A stretch of DNA of 54,928 bases from assembly GCF_002502735.1 (NCBI RefSeq), contig NZ_DAQC01000001.1, positions 1 through 54,928 of the forward strand, written 5' to 3'. The stretch comes from Methanoregula sp. UBA64 (GTDB taxonomy: Archaea; Halobacteriota; Methanomicrobia; Methanomicrobiales; Methanospirillaceae). Of the stretch, positions 17,642 to 26,364 are shown one piece after another. The translations under genes and the position numbers were made by a program. Below the pieces are notes generated by a model. That model worked only from the letters and a program-made list of their open reading frames with translations, was not told the origin of the DNA and searched no databases. Position 1 is the first letter of the stretch, and each line of letters begins with the position of its first letter.

Positions 17642-18220
17642 TTAATTATATGGTAGCCCTATTGGTTTCCAATGACCATCAAATTTCAAAACATATGCAG
17701 TTATTACAGTGTTTTGGTCATTGTGTTTTCCAGATGGGTCATTACGGGAGTATGATACTAAGCATGTAATTAAATATTTGTTATCATTAATTTTTTCCGA
17801 GGATACAACTTTAATTTCAGAACTTTGGACACTAGTCAGGTCTTTAAAACTACCTAGTTCGGAGATCGCTGTTTGTTTTCGTTCTGGCGTGAATGGTTGA
17901 TTTGTGTAAGGATCCAAACTCAAATCAACGGCTTGAGAATATTCACCTTTTTTAAGAAGATTGTAAGATTGAATGACGGCATCTCCCGGTTGTGTGTCTA
18001 ATAAAAGTGATTGGAATACCCAGATAAATGCAATTACTGCAATTATCCCTATACCAATGAGCAGGATTTTTTTTCCATGTGCTTTTAAAAAACCAGAACC
18101 TGTCAATTTACGTCGGGTTTTGTTTGGATCCGGAGCGCCAGAGACCCAACCGCAATTCGGGCACACATTGGAAACAGATAAGTCCATTTTTGCGCCACAT
18201 TTCCCACAAAATTCTTCCAT
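17642..18220 (-). CDS. Zinc-ribbon domain membrane protein
   Basis: A 192-residue protein: N-terminal zinc ribbon (C5-C8 and C20-C23), a short linker with NKTRRK, one membrane helix (ILLIGIGIIAVIAFIWVF, near 52-70) and an ectodomain (residues 75-192) resembling DUF4878-type domains, with a GDAVIQSYNLLKKGEYSQAVDL helix-rich start. Its base composition is markedly AT-rich compared with all neighbours, as is the flanking non-coding DNA, which suggests acquisition from elsewhere. A degraded sister copy lies just downstream and tRNA-Leu just upstream. Function unknown. Confidence 0.85.
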   Translation of the reverse strand: MEEFCGKCGAKMDLSVSNVCPNCGWVSGAPDPNKTRRKLTGSGFLKAHGKKILLIGIGIIAVIAFIWVFQSLLLDTQPGDAVIQSYNLLKKGEYSQAVDLSLDPYTNQPFTPERKQTAISELGSFKDLTSVQSSEIKVVSSEKINDNKYLITCLVSYSRNDPSGKHNDQNTVITAYVLKFDGHWKPIGLPYN

Positions 18221-18402
18221 TGTTAAGTTTTTAACAATTTATAATAATAATATTTTGTTTTTTTTCGAAAAGAGCGCGCCACTATGCGCGCAGTATGGCA
18301 AAATATGAAAGCAATTTTAGAATAGTGACAGCCTTTTACGGAATTGGGCAATTTTTAGAAGAGTGGCGTATTTACAAGATACCTATATCCCAGAATAGGT
18401 AT

Positions 18403-18484
18403 GCGAGGGATGGGAGTCGAACCCATGAATCCCTGCGGAACTGGATCTTAAGTCCAGCCGAGTTGGCCACTTTCGTACCCTCGC
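18403..18484 (-). tRNA. tRNA-Leu (anticodon UAA)
   Basis: An 82-base gene on the minus strand with acceptor GCGAGGG/CCCTCGC, D arm GTGGCCAACTCGG, anticodon stem CTGGA/TCCAG around loop CTTAAGA (anticodon TAA), a long variable arm typical of leucine, and T arm ATGGG-TTCGACT-CCCAT. CCA is not encoded. Its 3' end faces the AT-rich island, the side where tRNA-targeted integrations usually lie. Confidence 0.95.
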
Positions 18485-18609
18485 CCAGGAATGCCATACA
18501 CGGTGCTTCCCCGTTTTTTAGTTCTGGCAGGAAGCGCACGCGCTCTATAGTATTTGCCGGGTACAATAAAAAAATCGTGGCCGGATCCGGCAGGGATCAG
18601 TTGCCACGT

Positions 18610-18617
18610 ATTATAAA
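18610..18617 (+). promoter_or_regulatory. TATA box for asparagine synthetase-like/gatCAB operon
   Basis: ATTATAAA lies about 37 bases before the ATG at 18651, giving a start site near 18640. It is the only good TATA seen before the four-gene run to gatB. Confidence 0.5.
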
Positions 18618-18650
18618 CCCCCCTGATGCCATACTAGATCCGGCGAAAGC

Positions 18651-19655
18651 ATGGCATCATTCACATGTACCGGCTGGGTAGAGCTGGACGGCAGGAAACT
18701 CGCACCTGCCGAGATCGAGACAATCTGCACGACAACACCTGAAAAGGCTAAAAATTTCGGTGGCGAATTTTCCCTCTCCTTTGACACCTGCCATGCCCGC
18801 GACCATTTCGGGATCATGCCGGGCCCCGGCCCCAAAGGCGCGCTGGTCTGTCATGACAAGATCATTACTGCAATAGACCCGGACCCGGCGCCCTGCACCC
18901 TTGAAGAAGCGATAATTGCCGCCGTAAAACTCCGGAGCGATGAGGGTGTTGTCGCACTCTCGGGAGGCGTGGATTCAAGTCTCGTCGCTGCCCTTGCCGG
19001 GCGCGAGTGCGTGGCTGTCGGCCTCGAAGGCTCCCACGACCTCGCGCAGGCCGAGCATGCCGCAGAGCTGCTCAACCTCTCCTGCACGATCGTTGTCATC
19101 GAGCCGGAAGAAATCGAGGAAGCCCTCCCGAAGGTCATCAAAGTCATTCCGAAAAAGGATCCGGTAAACACCGGGATCGCAGTCACCCAGTATTTCATCT
19201 CGAAGTGGGCCGGGGCAAAAGGCTACCGGCGCATCATTGCCGGGCAGGGAGCAGACGAACTCTTCGGCGGCTATGCCCGGTACCTGTCATCGCAGAATCT
19301 GGAGGACGACCTTGCCCGGGATGTTGCCGGCCTCGAACTCCAGGCCCAACGCGACCAGGCAGTAGCGGGATTAAACGGCACCTATCTTTCCATGCCGTAC
19401 ATGGATGTCCGGGTCGTGCGCGCCGCCCGCGCGATCCCGGCGGCGGAAAAAGTCCGTGACGGCCGGCGCAAGATCCCCCTCCGCGAAGTCGCCGCCCGGC
19501 ACATGCCGGAAGAGCTTGCCGGCTACGGGAAAAAGGCCATGCAGTACGGGAGCGGGGTCTGGGGAGTACTACAAAAACTTGCCCGTAATAATGGTTATAA
19601 AACGTCCATGCAAGATTACATAGACCAAATCGGACGGGGAAATCATGGTCAGTGA
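18651..19655 (+). CDS. Asparagine synthetase-like ATP-pyrophosphatase with truncated glutaminase domain
   Basis: A 334-residue relative of AsnB. The synthetase half is well preserved: PP-loop ALSGGVDSSLVAAL (SGGVDSS at 104-110), GQGADELFGGYARY and the later PYMDVRVV and GRRKIPLREVA segments. The N-terminal ~85 residues resemble only the end of a class II glutaminase domain (FGGEFSLSF, ARDHFGIMPGPG); the catalytic Cys2 and most of the domain are absent. It therefore cannot use glutamine by itself. It overlaps gatC by 11 bases, so translation is coupled to the amidotransferase. Asparagine synthesis with free ammonia, or a role tied to GatCAB, are both possible. Confidence 0.85.
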   Translation: MASFTCTGWVELDGRKLAPAEIETICTTTPEKAKNFGGEFSLSFDTCHARDHFGIMPGPGPKGALVCHDKIITAIDPDPAPCTLEEAIIAAVKLRSDEGVVALSGGVDSSLVAALAGRECVAVGLEGSHDLAQAEHAAELLNLSCTIVVIEPEEIEEALPKVIKVIPKKDPVNTGIAVTQYFISKWAGAKGYRRIIAGQGADELFGGYARYLSSQNLEDDLARDVAGLELQAQRDQAVAGLNGTYLSMPYMDVRVVRAARAIPAAEKVRDGRRKIPLREVAARHMPEELAGYGKKAMQYGSGVWGVLQKLARNNGYKTSMQDYIDQIGRGNHGQ

Positions 19656-19914
19656 AAAAGACGTGGAACATATCGGGGAACTCGCCGATATCGGGATCGA
19701 TGCCGCGGAACTTGCCACTTTTACCGGCCAGTTCAACGCCATCGTTGAATATTTTGACGTGCTGGACAAGGTCCGCGGGGACGATACTGGCGCCCGCGAC
19801 CTCTATAACATCTTACGGGAAGACAAGGTCGAACCTTCGCTCCCGCACGACGTGGCATTAGGCAATGCCGGCGCACAGGAAGACGGGTTTATCAAGGCAC
19901 CGCGGGTGATGTAG
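19645..19914 (+). CDS. gatC: Asp/Glu-tRNA amidotransferase subunit C
   Basis: An 89-residue subunit that links GatA and GatB. It shows the usual HIGELADIGIDAAELATFTGQFNAIVEYFDVLD helices and the LREDKVEPSL extended tail that wraps around GatA. ATG 19645 lies within the end of the preceding gene; the stop codon shares one base with the gatA GTG. Confidence 0.93.
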   Translation: MVSEKDVEHIGELADIGIDAAELATFTGQFNAIVEYFDVLDKVRGDDTGARDLYNILREDKVEPSLPHDVALGNAGAQEDGFIKAPRVM

Positions 19915-21212
19915 TGAGCGCACTCCGGTTTGAGCCAGACGACAAATACAACGCGTTCCTTGCCGTGTGTAAAGAGCCGAAGGGAGGGAGCGGGAAACTC
20001 TCCGGGATCCCCGTCGCGGTCAAGGACAATATCTCCACACAGGGAATCGAGACCACCTGCGCCTCGAAGATCCTCAAAGGGTACATCCCCCCCTACGATG
20101 CCCATGCGGTCGCGCTTGTAAAATCCGCAGGTGCGGCTATTGCCGGCAAGACCAACATGGACGAGTTCGGGATGGGGACGAGCACCGAGAACTCTGCGTT
20201 CGGGCCCACCTTAAACCCCCGCGACACCGGGCGGGTTCCCGGTGGATCATCCGGTGGCAGCGCGGCCGCAGTCGCAGCCGGCATGGTCCGGATGGCCCTT
20301 GGTACCGATACCGGCGGATCGATCCGCTGCCCGGCCGCATTCTGCGGGATCGTTGGCCTAAAGCCGACCTATGGCCGGGTCTCCCGGTACGGTCTCATTG
20401 CGTATGCAAACTCGCTTGAGACGATCGGCCCGATGGCGGCAAACGTTTCCGATGTCTCGCTCTTAATGTCGGTGATCGCCGGCCACGACAAACACGATGC
20501 AACCTCGCAGGACCGGCCCTATACCCACACCCCGTCCGCCGATATCAAAGGTACCCGGATTGGCATCCCGCAGGAGTACTTCGGGGCCGGTGTCGACCCG
20601 GCTGTTGCCGCGGTTGTCAAAAAGGCGATCGGCAGGCTCGAAGAGCTTGGCGCAACAACCGTCCCGTGCAGCATCCCGTCGATGGAATATGCCCTTGCCG
20701 CCTACTATGTGATCTGCACGAGCGAGGCGAGTTCGAACCTTGCCCGGTTCGATGGCGTGCGCTACGGCCCGGCGGTAGAGACCAAAAAGTCATGGCATGC
20801 CGCGTTCCAGGATGCCCGGCGCGAAGGGTTCGGCCCCGAGGTCCGGCGCAGGATCATGCTCGGGACCTTTGCCCTCTCTTCGGGTTACTATGGCAAGTAC
20901 TATGCAAAGGCGCAGGTAGCCCGGGAAAATATCCGAAAGGATTTCGCCCGGCTCTTTGCCGATGTCGATGTCCTCTGCGGGCCTACCATGCCCACGATTG
21001 CGTTCAGACTGGGCGAAAAAAGCGATCCGCTCTCCATGTACCTTTCCGATATCCTGACCGTGCCGGTCAACCTTGCCGGCATCCCGGCGATCTCGGTGCC
21101 CTGCGGGACCGTGCAGGACATGCCGGTCGGCCTCCAGATCATGGGCCGGCCCTTCGAGGACGAGCGCGTGATCGATGTTGCCTATGCGTACGAACAGGGG
21201 GGACAGCCATGA
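19914..21212 (+). CDS. gatA: Asp/Glu-tRNA amidotransferase subunit A
   Basis: The amidase subunit, releasing ammonia from glutamine. At 432 residues it is shorter than bacterial GatA (~485) but has the complete catalytic set: Lys in PVAVKDNIS, the cis-Ser in GGSSGGSAAAV and the nucleophile Ser in GTDTGGSIRCPA. It begins with GTG overlapping the gatC stop by one base and ends in an ATGA overlap with gatB. With GatB it would form Asn-tRNA from misacylated Asp-tRNA; archaeal Gln-tRNA normally uses GatDE. Confidence 0.97.
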   Translation: MSALRFEPDDKYNAFLAVCKEPKGGSGKLSGIPVAVKDNISTQGIETTCASKILKGYIPPYDAHAVALVKSAGAAIAGKTNMDEFGMGTSTENSAFGPTLNPRDTGRVPGGSSGGSAAAVAAGMVRMALGTDTGGSIRCPAAFCGIVGLKPTYGRVSRYGLIAYANSLETIGPMAANVSDVSLLMSVIAGHDKHDATSQDRPYTHTPSADIKGTRIGIPQEYFGAGVDPAVAAVVKKAIGRLEELGATTVPCSIPSMEYALAAYYVICTSEASSNLARFDGVRYGPAVETKKSWHAAFQDARREGFGPEVRRRIMLGTFALSSGYYGKYYAKAQVARENIRKDFARLFADVDVLCGPTMPTIAFRLGEKSDPLSMYLSDILTVPVNLAGIPAISVPCGTVQDMPVGLQIMGRPFEDERVIDVAYAYEQGGQP

Positions 21213-22666
21213 GCGAAAATCCCCCCGCCGATGCGCAGGTGGTTGTCGGCCTCGAAGTCCACTGCCAGCTCGATACAAAGAGCAAGCTCTTCTGCGGCTG
21301 CTCGACCGATTACCGTGACGACGGCCCCAACACCCATGTCTGCCCGATCTGCCTCGGTCTTCCCGGCACGATGCCGATGATAAACAAAAAAGTGATCGAG
21401 TACGCCATGAAGGTGGGTAAAGCCCTCAACTGCGAGGTCTCTGAAGAGTCCGAGTTCTCGCGGAAGAACTACTTCTACCCCGACCTCAACAAAGCCTACC
21501 AGATCACCCAGTACGACAAGCCTCTTGCCCTGGGCGGGTACGTGGAGATCGAAGGCGACGACGGGAAAGAGCGCAAAATACGCCTCACCCGCATCCATGT
21601 GGAGGAAGACCCGGGCCGGCTCGTGCACATGGGAAATGCCGAACGCGGCCGGTACTCTCTCGTGGACTACAACCGTGCGGGCATCCCCTTGATCGAGATC
21701 GTCTCGGAGCCGGATATGCGCTCGCCAAAAGAGGCGCGGAAGTTCTTAAACAAGCTCCGGGCCACGCTCGAATACCTCGGCGTCTTTGATTCCGACAAGG
21801 AAGGCTCCCTCCGTGTCGATGCGAATATTTCCCTCAAAGGGAGCGAGCGGGTGGAAGTCAAAAATATTTCCTCCTACAAGGGTGTGGAAAAGGCGCTCAC
21901 GTTCGAGGTGACGCGGCAGAAAAACCTCCTCCGGAGGGGACTCAAAGTCGACCGGGAGACCCGACACTACCTTGAAGCACGCGGTATCACCCAGTCGGCC
22001 CGCTCAAAGGAGCAGGAGAACGACTACCGCTACTTCCCCGAGCCAGACCTACGGCCCCTCCGGGTCAAGTCCTGGGTCAAAGACATTGCCCTCCCCGAGC
22101 TCCCCGATGCCCGGCGCGAACGCTTTGTCACCCAGTACAGCTGCTCGCTTAACCACGCGAGGACGCTCACCGGCGAACTGAAGATGGCCAATTTCTTTGA
22201 GTCCGTTGTGGCGCAGAACAAGGACGCCTGCGCCCTTGCCGCAACCTGGATCGCCGACACGCTCACCGGCGAGCTCAACTACCGCGACATGGGGATCGAG
22301 AGCGTAGACCCGGCAAAGTTTGCCAGCCTCCTCGCCCTCTTAAAGGCCGGGACAATCACCGACAAGAGCGGGGTCGAAGTCCTGCGGGTGATGCTCGACG
22401 AGCAGCACAAGGGCGAAACCGTCGAGACACCGGATGTCATTGTAAAAAGGCTCAACCTTGCCAGAACCTCCGGCGATGATGGGGTCCTCCTTGCCGCCAT
22501 ACAGGAGGTCATCCGTGAGAACCCGAAGGCCATCGAGGATTACAAGGCCGGAAAGAAAGGGGCCCTCAATTTCCTTGTCGGCCAGGCCATGAAGAAGACC
22601 CGGGGCCGGTCCGATCCCGGCGAGCTCAACACCCTCATGACAAAAGCCCTGTCTGGTCTGGAGTGA
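21209..22666 (+). CDS. gatB: Asp/Glu-tRNA amidotransferase subunit B
   Basis: The 485-residue tRNA-binding and kinase subunit. It starts with MSENPPADAQVVVGLEVHCQL, with the zinc site built from CGCSTDY and HVCPICLGLPG, then the GatB core (VDYNRAGIPLIEIVSEPD; SLRVDANISL) and a C-terminal YqeY-like helical domain from about residue 340 (NPKAIEDYKAGKKGALNFLVGQAMK). The start overlaps the gatA stop as ATGA. An open frame extends upstream inside gatA but is not the real N-terminus. Confidence 0.97.
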   Translation: MSENPPADAQVVVGLEVHCQLDTKSKLFCGCSTDYRDDGPNTHVCPICLGLPGTMPMINKKVIEYAMKVGKALNCEVSEESEFSRKNYFYPDLNKAYQITQYDKPLALGGYVEIEGDDGKERKIRLTRIHVEEDPGRLVHMGNAERGRYSLVDYNRAGIPLIEIVSEPDMRSPKEARKFLNKLRATLEYLGVFDSDKEGSLRVDANISLKGSERVEVKNISSYKGVEKALTFEVTRQKNLLRRGLKVDRETRHYLEARGITQSARSKEQENDYRYFPEPDLRPLRVKSWVKDIALPELPDARRERFVTQYSCSLNHARTLTGELKMANFFESVVAQNKDACALAATWIADTLTGELNYRDMGIESVDPAKFASLLALLKAGTITDKSGVEVLRVMLDEQHKGETVETPDVIVKRLNLARTSGDDGVLLAAIQEVIRENPKAIEDYKAGKKGALNFLVGQAMKKTRGRSDPGELNTLMTKALSGLE

Positions 22667-22673
22667 ACATATC

Positions 22674-25541
22674 GTGCACCTGATCGTTGCGGAAAAGAAC
22701 ATCTCGGCCCGGCGGATCGCGCAGATCTTAAGCGAAGGCAAAAAAGTCACCGAGTCAAAGGACTCCGGCGTCTCCACATACAGTTTCGGGGACACGACGA
22801 CCGTGGGTCTGCGCGGCCACGTAGTCGAGATCGATTTTGTGCCGGGCTATGAGAACTGGCGCAGCGAGACGTACACCCCCCGCAGCCTGATCGATGCAGA
22901 GACCATGAAGGTACCGACCGAGAAAAAGATCGTCTCGCACCTCCAGAAACTTTCCCGCCACGCCGACCGGGTCACGATCGCCACGGATTTTGATACCGAA
23001 GGAGAGCTTATCGGCAAAGAAGCCTATGAGCTCGTGCGTGCGGTCAACAAGAACGTTAAGATCGACCGGGCTCGTTTCTCGGCCATCACCCCGCAGGAGA
23101 TCAAAACCGCATTTGCCAACACCACCGATCTTGACTTTGCCCTTGCCGCGGCCGGGGAAGCCCGGCAGGCGATCGATCTCATGTGGGGCGCATCGCTCAC
23201 CCGGTTCATCTCGCTTGCCGCAAAGCGCGGGGGCAACAACATCCTCTCGGTGGGCCGTGTCCAGAGCCCGACGCTCTCCATGATCGTTGACCGGGAAAAG
23301 GAGATCGAGAAGTTCGTCCCGGAGAAATACTGGCAGCTGGGCCTTGTCACCGAAAAGGCCGGGGAGCAGATCGAGGCCCGGCACACGAACGGGCGCTTCA
23401 AGGACCAGAAGGCAGCAGAACTTGCCCGGGACAGGACAAAAGAACCGCTGCTGGTCACCGAGATCAAAGAAGGGACCAAACAGGACCGGTCCCCCTCGCC
23501 GTTCGATACCACGACCTACATCGTTGCCGCAGCCCGGCTCGGCTTTTCCGCGGCAAACGCAATGCGGATCGCAGAAGAGCTCTACATGAACGGGTACATC
23601 TCCTACCCGAGGACCGACAACACGGTCTACCCGGTCTCGCTCGACCTAAACGGCGTACTTGCCACGATCAGAAACTCGCCCTTCAGGAAAGATGTCGAGT
23701 GGACGATCGCCCACCGCCGGGCCGAACCGACCCGGGGAAAGAAATCCTCGACGGACCACCCCCCTATCCACCCGACCGGTGCCGGGACACGTGAAGTTCT
23801 CGGGGACGATGCCTTCAGAATCTACGAGCTTGTCCTCCGCCGTTTCCTGGCCACCCTTGCCCCCGACGCGCTCTGGAAGACCTTAAAAGTCAACTTTGAG
23901 GCCGGCGGCGAGCCGTACACGGTGACCGGCGGCCAGCTCCTCGAACCGGGCTGGCACGCGGTCTATCCCTTCTCGGAAGCAAAGGAGACGATCCTCCCCG
24001 GGTTTGTCACCGGGGAAAAACTGCCGATTCGCAAGGTCAACCTTGACGAGAAGGAGACCATGCCCCCTGCCCGCTATACCCAGAGCAAGCTCATCCAGCG
24101 GATGGAGGAGCTGGGCCTTGGGACAAAGAGCACCCGGCACGAGGTCATAGCCCGGCTTGTTTCGCGCAAATACGTCGAGGGCAACCCGCTGCGCCCGACC
24201 CTTGTCGGCCGGGTGGTGACCGAGGCGCTCGAACACAACGCCGATACGATCACCAAACCCGACATGACCCAGACGATCGAATCGCACATGCAGCAGATAA
24301 AACAGAACGAGCGCACCCGCGACGACGTGATCAGCGAATCGCGGGGCCTGCTGCATAAAGCATTCGACCAGCTCGAAACAAACGAGCAGATTATCGGCGA
24401 CGATATCCGGAACCGGACTGCCGAGGAACTCAACCTCGGGAAATGCCCGGTCTGCGGCAAAGGAACGCTCGCCATCAAGCACCTGCGGGGCTCGACCCAG
24501 TTCATCGGCTGCTCGCAGTACCCGGAGTGCACGTTCAACATCGGCCTTCCCGTCACCATGTGGGGCTGGGCCGTGAGAACGGACGACATCTGCGACAAGC
24601 ACCACCTCCACTATGTCCGGCTCGTGCGGAAAGGGGCCCGGCCCTGGGATATCGGGTGTCCGCTCTGCCACCACATAACGTCAAACGTCGAATCGCTCAC
24701 CGAACTTGGATCGATGGACGAGGCTTTGCTGGAAAAGGCCCGTTCAAAGCATATCTATTCGGTGGCAGATATTGCAAAAAGCGAGCCGGAAAAGCTTGCG
24801 CACCTGCTCGGTCTTGGCCCTGACGCTGCGCAGAAGTTGAAGACCGAAGCGGTTGCCATGCTCGAAACGCTGCGGAAACGTTCCGAGTGCCGCAGGTTCA
24901 TGAGAGCCCACCTGATCCCACGGAAGGGACGAAGCTCGGCTAAGATCATGGCCGCGCTAAAAGAGGCCGGGATCACCGATCTTGCCGGCCTTTCCAAGGC
25001 AAGCCCGGCAACCCTCCAGAAGGCAGGGATTGGGGAGAAGGAGGCAGCGGATATCCTCGCCGAGGCCCGGATCACCTATAACGGGCAGCTCTTAAAAGAG
25101 ACCGGCATCCCGGCAGTCAGCCTCAAAAAGTACCTTGCCGCGGGGATCGCGGGGCCCGAGGAGTTCTGCACAATTCCCCCGGAGAAGCTTGCCGGCATGG
25201 CGGGCATGAGCGCTGCGACCGTGAACCGCCACATCGCACTTGTCTGCGAGTACCTCCACCGCCCGGTGCCCGGGGGGGCAGCGGCAAAGCCGGCAAAAAA
25301 AGCGACAGCAGCCCCCAAGAGCGCTGCGCCCAGGACAAAGAAGGTGTTAAAGGAATTGCTCACCTTAAAGGGCATGACCCCGAAGGTGGCACGTGCCTTT
25401 GCAGATGCGGGAGTCATCCGGTCAGCCGATCTCATCGGTGCCGATCCCGCAGAGATCGCCACCCGGACCGGGACCGAACGGGCGCTGGTGGCCGATCTCC
25501 AGAAACAGCTTAAAAAGCGGGAAGAAATTATCCAGATTTAA
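22674..25541 (+). CDS. topA: DNA topoisomerase I (type IA) with helix-hairpin-helix tail
   Basis: A 955-residue type IA topoisomerase that relaxes negative supercoils. The TOPRIM domain begins at residue 1, with the acidic triad D105-F-D107-T-E109; the catalytic tyrosine is Tyr311 in GYISYPRTDN. A four-Cys zinc finger starts at C591PVC594, and a second Cys/His cluster follows (CDKHHLHY ... GCPLCHH). From about residue 690 to the end there is an array of helix-hairpin-helix-like units (IAKSEPEKLAHLLGLGPDAA, LSKASPATLQKAGIGEKEAA, others) split by an Ala/Lys/Pro linker near 870-885. GTG start 22674 is preceded by GGAGTGA. It follows gatB by 7 bases. Confidence 0.96.
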   Translation: MHLIVAEKNISARRIAQILSEGKKVTESKDSGVSTYSFGDTTTVGLRGHVVEIDFVPGYENWRSETYTPRSLIDAETMKVPTEKKIVSHLQKLSRHADRVTIATDFDTEGELIGKEAYELVRAVNKNVKIDRARFSAITPQEIKTAFANTTDLDFALAAAGEARQAIDLMWGASLTRFISLAAKRGGNNILSVGRVQSPTLSMIVDREKEIEKFVPEKYWQLGLVTEKAGEQIEARHTNGRFKDQKAAELARDRTKEPLLVTEIKEGTKQDRSPSPFDTTTYIVAAARLGFSAANAMRIAEELYMNGYISYPRTDNTVYPVSLDLNGVLATIRNSPFRKDVEWTIAHRRAEPTRGKKSSTDHPPIHPTGAGTREVLGDDAFRIYELVLRRFLATLAPDALWKTLKVNFEAGGEPYTVTGGQLLEPGWHAVYPFSEAKETILPGFVTGEKLPIRKVNLDEKETMPPARYTQSKLIQRMEELGLGTKSTRHEVIARLVSRKYVEGNPLRPTLVGRVVTEALEHNADTITKPDMTQTIESHMQQIKQNERTRDDVISESRGLLHKAFDQLETNEQIIGDDIRNRTAEELNLGKCPVCGKGTLAIKHLRGSTQFIGCSQYPECTFNIGLPVTMWGWAVRTDDICDKHHLHYVRLVRKGARPWDIGCPLCHHITSNVESLTELGSMDEALLEKARSKHIYSVADIAKSEPEKLAHLLGLGPDAAQKLKTEAVAMLETLRKRSECRRFMRAHLIPRKGRSSAKIMAALKEAGITDLAGLSKASPATLQKAGIGEKEAADILAEARITYNGQLLKETGIPAVSLKKYLAAGIAGPEEFCTIPPEKLAGMAGMSAATVNRHIALVCEYLHRPVPGGAAAKPAKKATAAPKSAAPRTKKVLKELLTLKGMTPKVARAFADAGVIRSADLIGADPAEIATRTGTERALVADLQKQLKKREEIIQI

Positions 25542-25665
25542 GATCCCGCTCTTTTTGTCGCAGGGTTCCCCGGGTCACGGGATTTTTTATTTTTCTCTCC
25601 TTAAAAAAAACCTCCCATGCACCGGTTTATGGACTTGGAACGCACACATACTAGGTGATACTGAC

Positions 25666-26352
25666 ATGAAGTGGAAAGACTGGGTACATGTGACAAAACT
25701 CGATCCCGACAAACAGCTCAAAGCCGGTGATATCGACGCCATTGCCACGAGCGGCACCGACGCCCTGATGCTCTCGGGGACGCTCAACGTGACAAAGGAG
25801 AACCTCGAAACCCTCCAGAAGCAGATCGCGGCATACGGCCTGCCCCTCGTGATGGAACCGGCCGGGCCCGAAGCGGTCCTCGTCAAGGGGGTAAACTATC
25901 TCTTTGTACCCAGCGTGATGAACACGACCGACGTGCAGTGGATCGTGGGCAAGCACCGGTACTGGGTCCAGCAACAGGACGGCCGCATTCCCTGGGACAT
26001 GGTCGTTCCCGAGGCCTACATTGTCTTAAACCCCAACTCCTCGGTGGGCAAGGTAACAAAGGCGGTCTGCGATCTCAAGGCTGAAGAGGTTGCCGCGTAC
26101 ACCGCGGTTGCCGACCGGTACTTCCACTTCCCGGTCGTCTATATCGAATACTCGGGGACCTACGGCAACCCCGCGGTCGTAAAGGCCGCTTCCGAGGCGC
26201 TCGATGAAGCGATCCTCTACTATGGCGGCGGGATCAACTCGGCGGAGAAAGCTGCCGAGATGGGCAAATATGCGGATACGATCGTGGTCGGGAACGCCGT
26301 GTATGACCTGGGCGCTGCGGTCCTCAAGGCTACCGTGGACGCTGTCCAGTAA
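25666..26352 (+). CDS. Geranylgeranylglyceryl phosphate synthase
   Basis: Joins geranylgeranyl diphosphate to sn-glycerol-1-phosphate, the first committed step of archaeal lipids. At 228 residues it is a PcrB-type TIM barrel: MKWKDWVHVTKLDPDK at the N-terminus, YIEYSGTYGNP in the middle and the phosphate-binding YYGGGINSAEKAAEM near the C-terminus. The start is fixed by a textbook GGTGAT six bases before ATG 25666. It is separated from topA by 124 bases that include T-runs. Upstream of CarS and Tes in the same pathway. Confidence 0.95.
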   Translation: MKWKDWVHVTKLDPDKQLKAGDIDAIATSGTDALMLSGTLNVTKENLETLQKQIAAYGLPLVMEPAGPEAVLVKGVNYLFVPSVMNTTDVQWIVGKHRYWVQQQDGRIPWDMVVPEAYIVLNPNSSVGKVTKAVCDLKAEEVAAYTAVADRYFHFPVVYIEYSGTYGNPAVVKAASEALDEAILYYGGGINSAEKAAEMGKYADTIVVGNAVYDLGAAVLKATVDAVQ

Positions 26353-26364
26353 TTCCTTTTTTTT

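Noticed and set aside
17134..18484. Integrated element with tRNA-Leu attachment repeats
   Set aside because: No copy of the tRNA 3' end was found at the far edge and no integrase gene is present, so only an AT-rich island is claimed.
18295..18681. Open frame with DGSRTHESLRNW across 18.3-18.7 kb
   Set aside because: This is tRNA-Leu read on the wrong strand, followed by promoter DNA of the asparagine synthetase-like gene.
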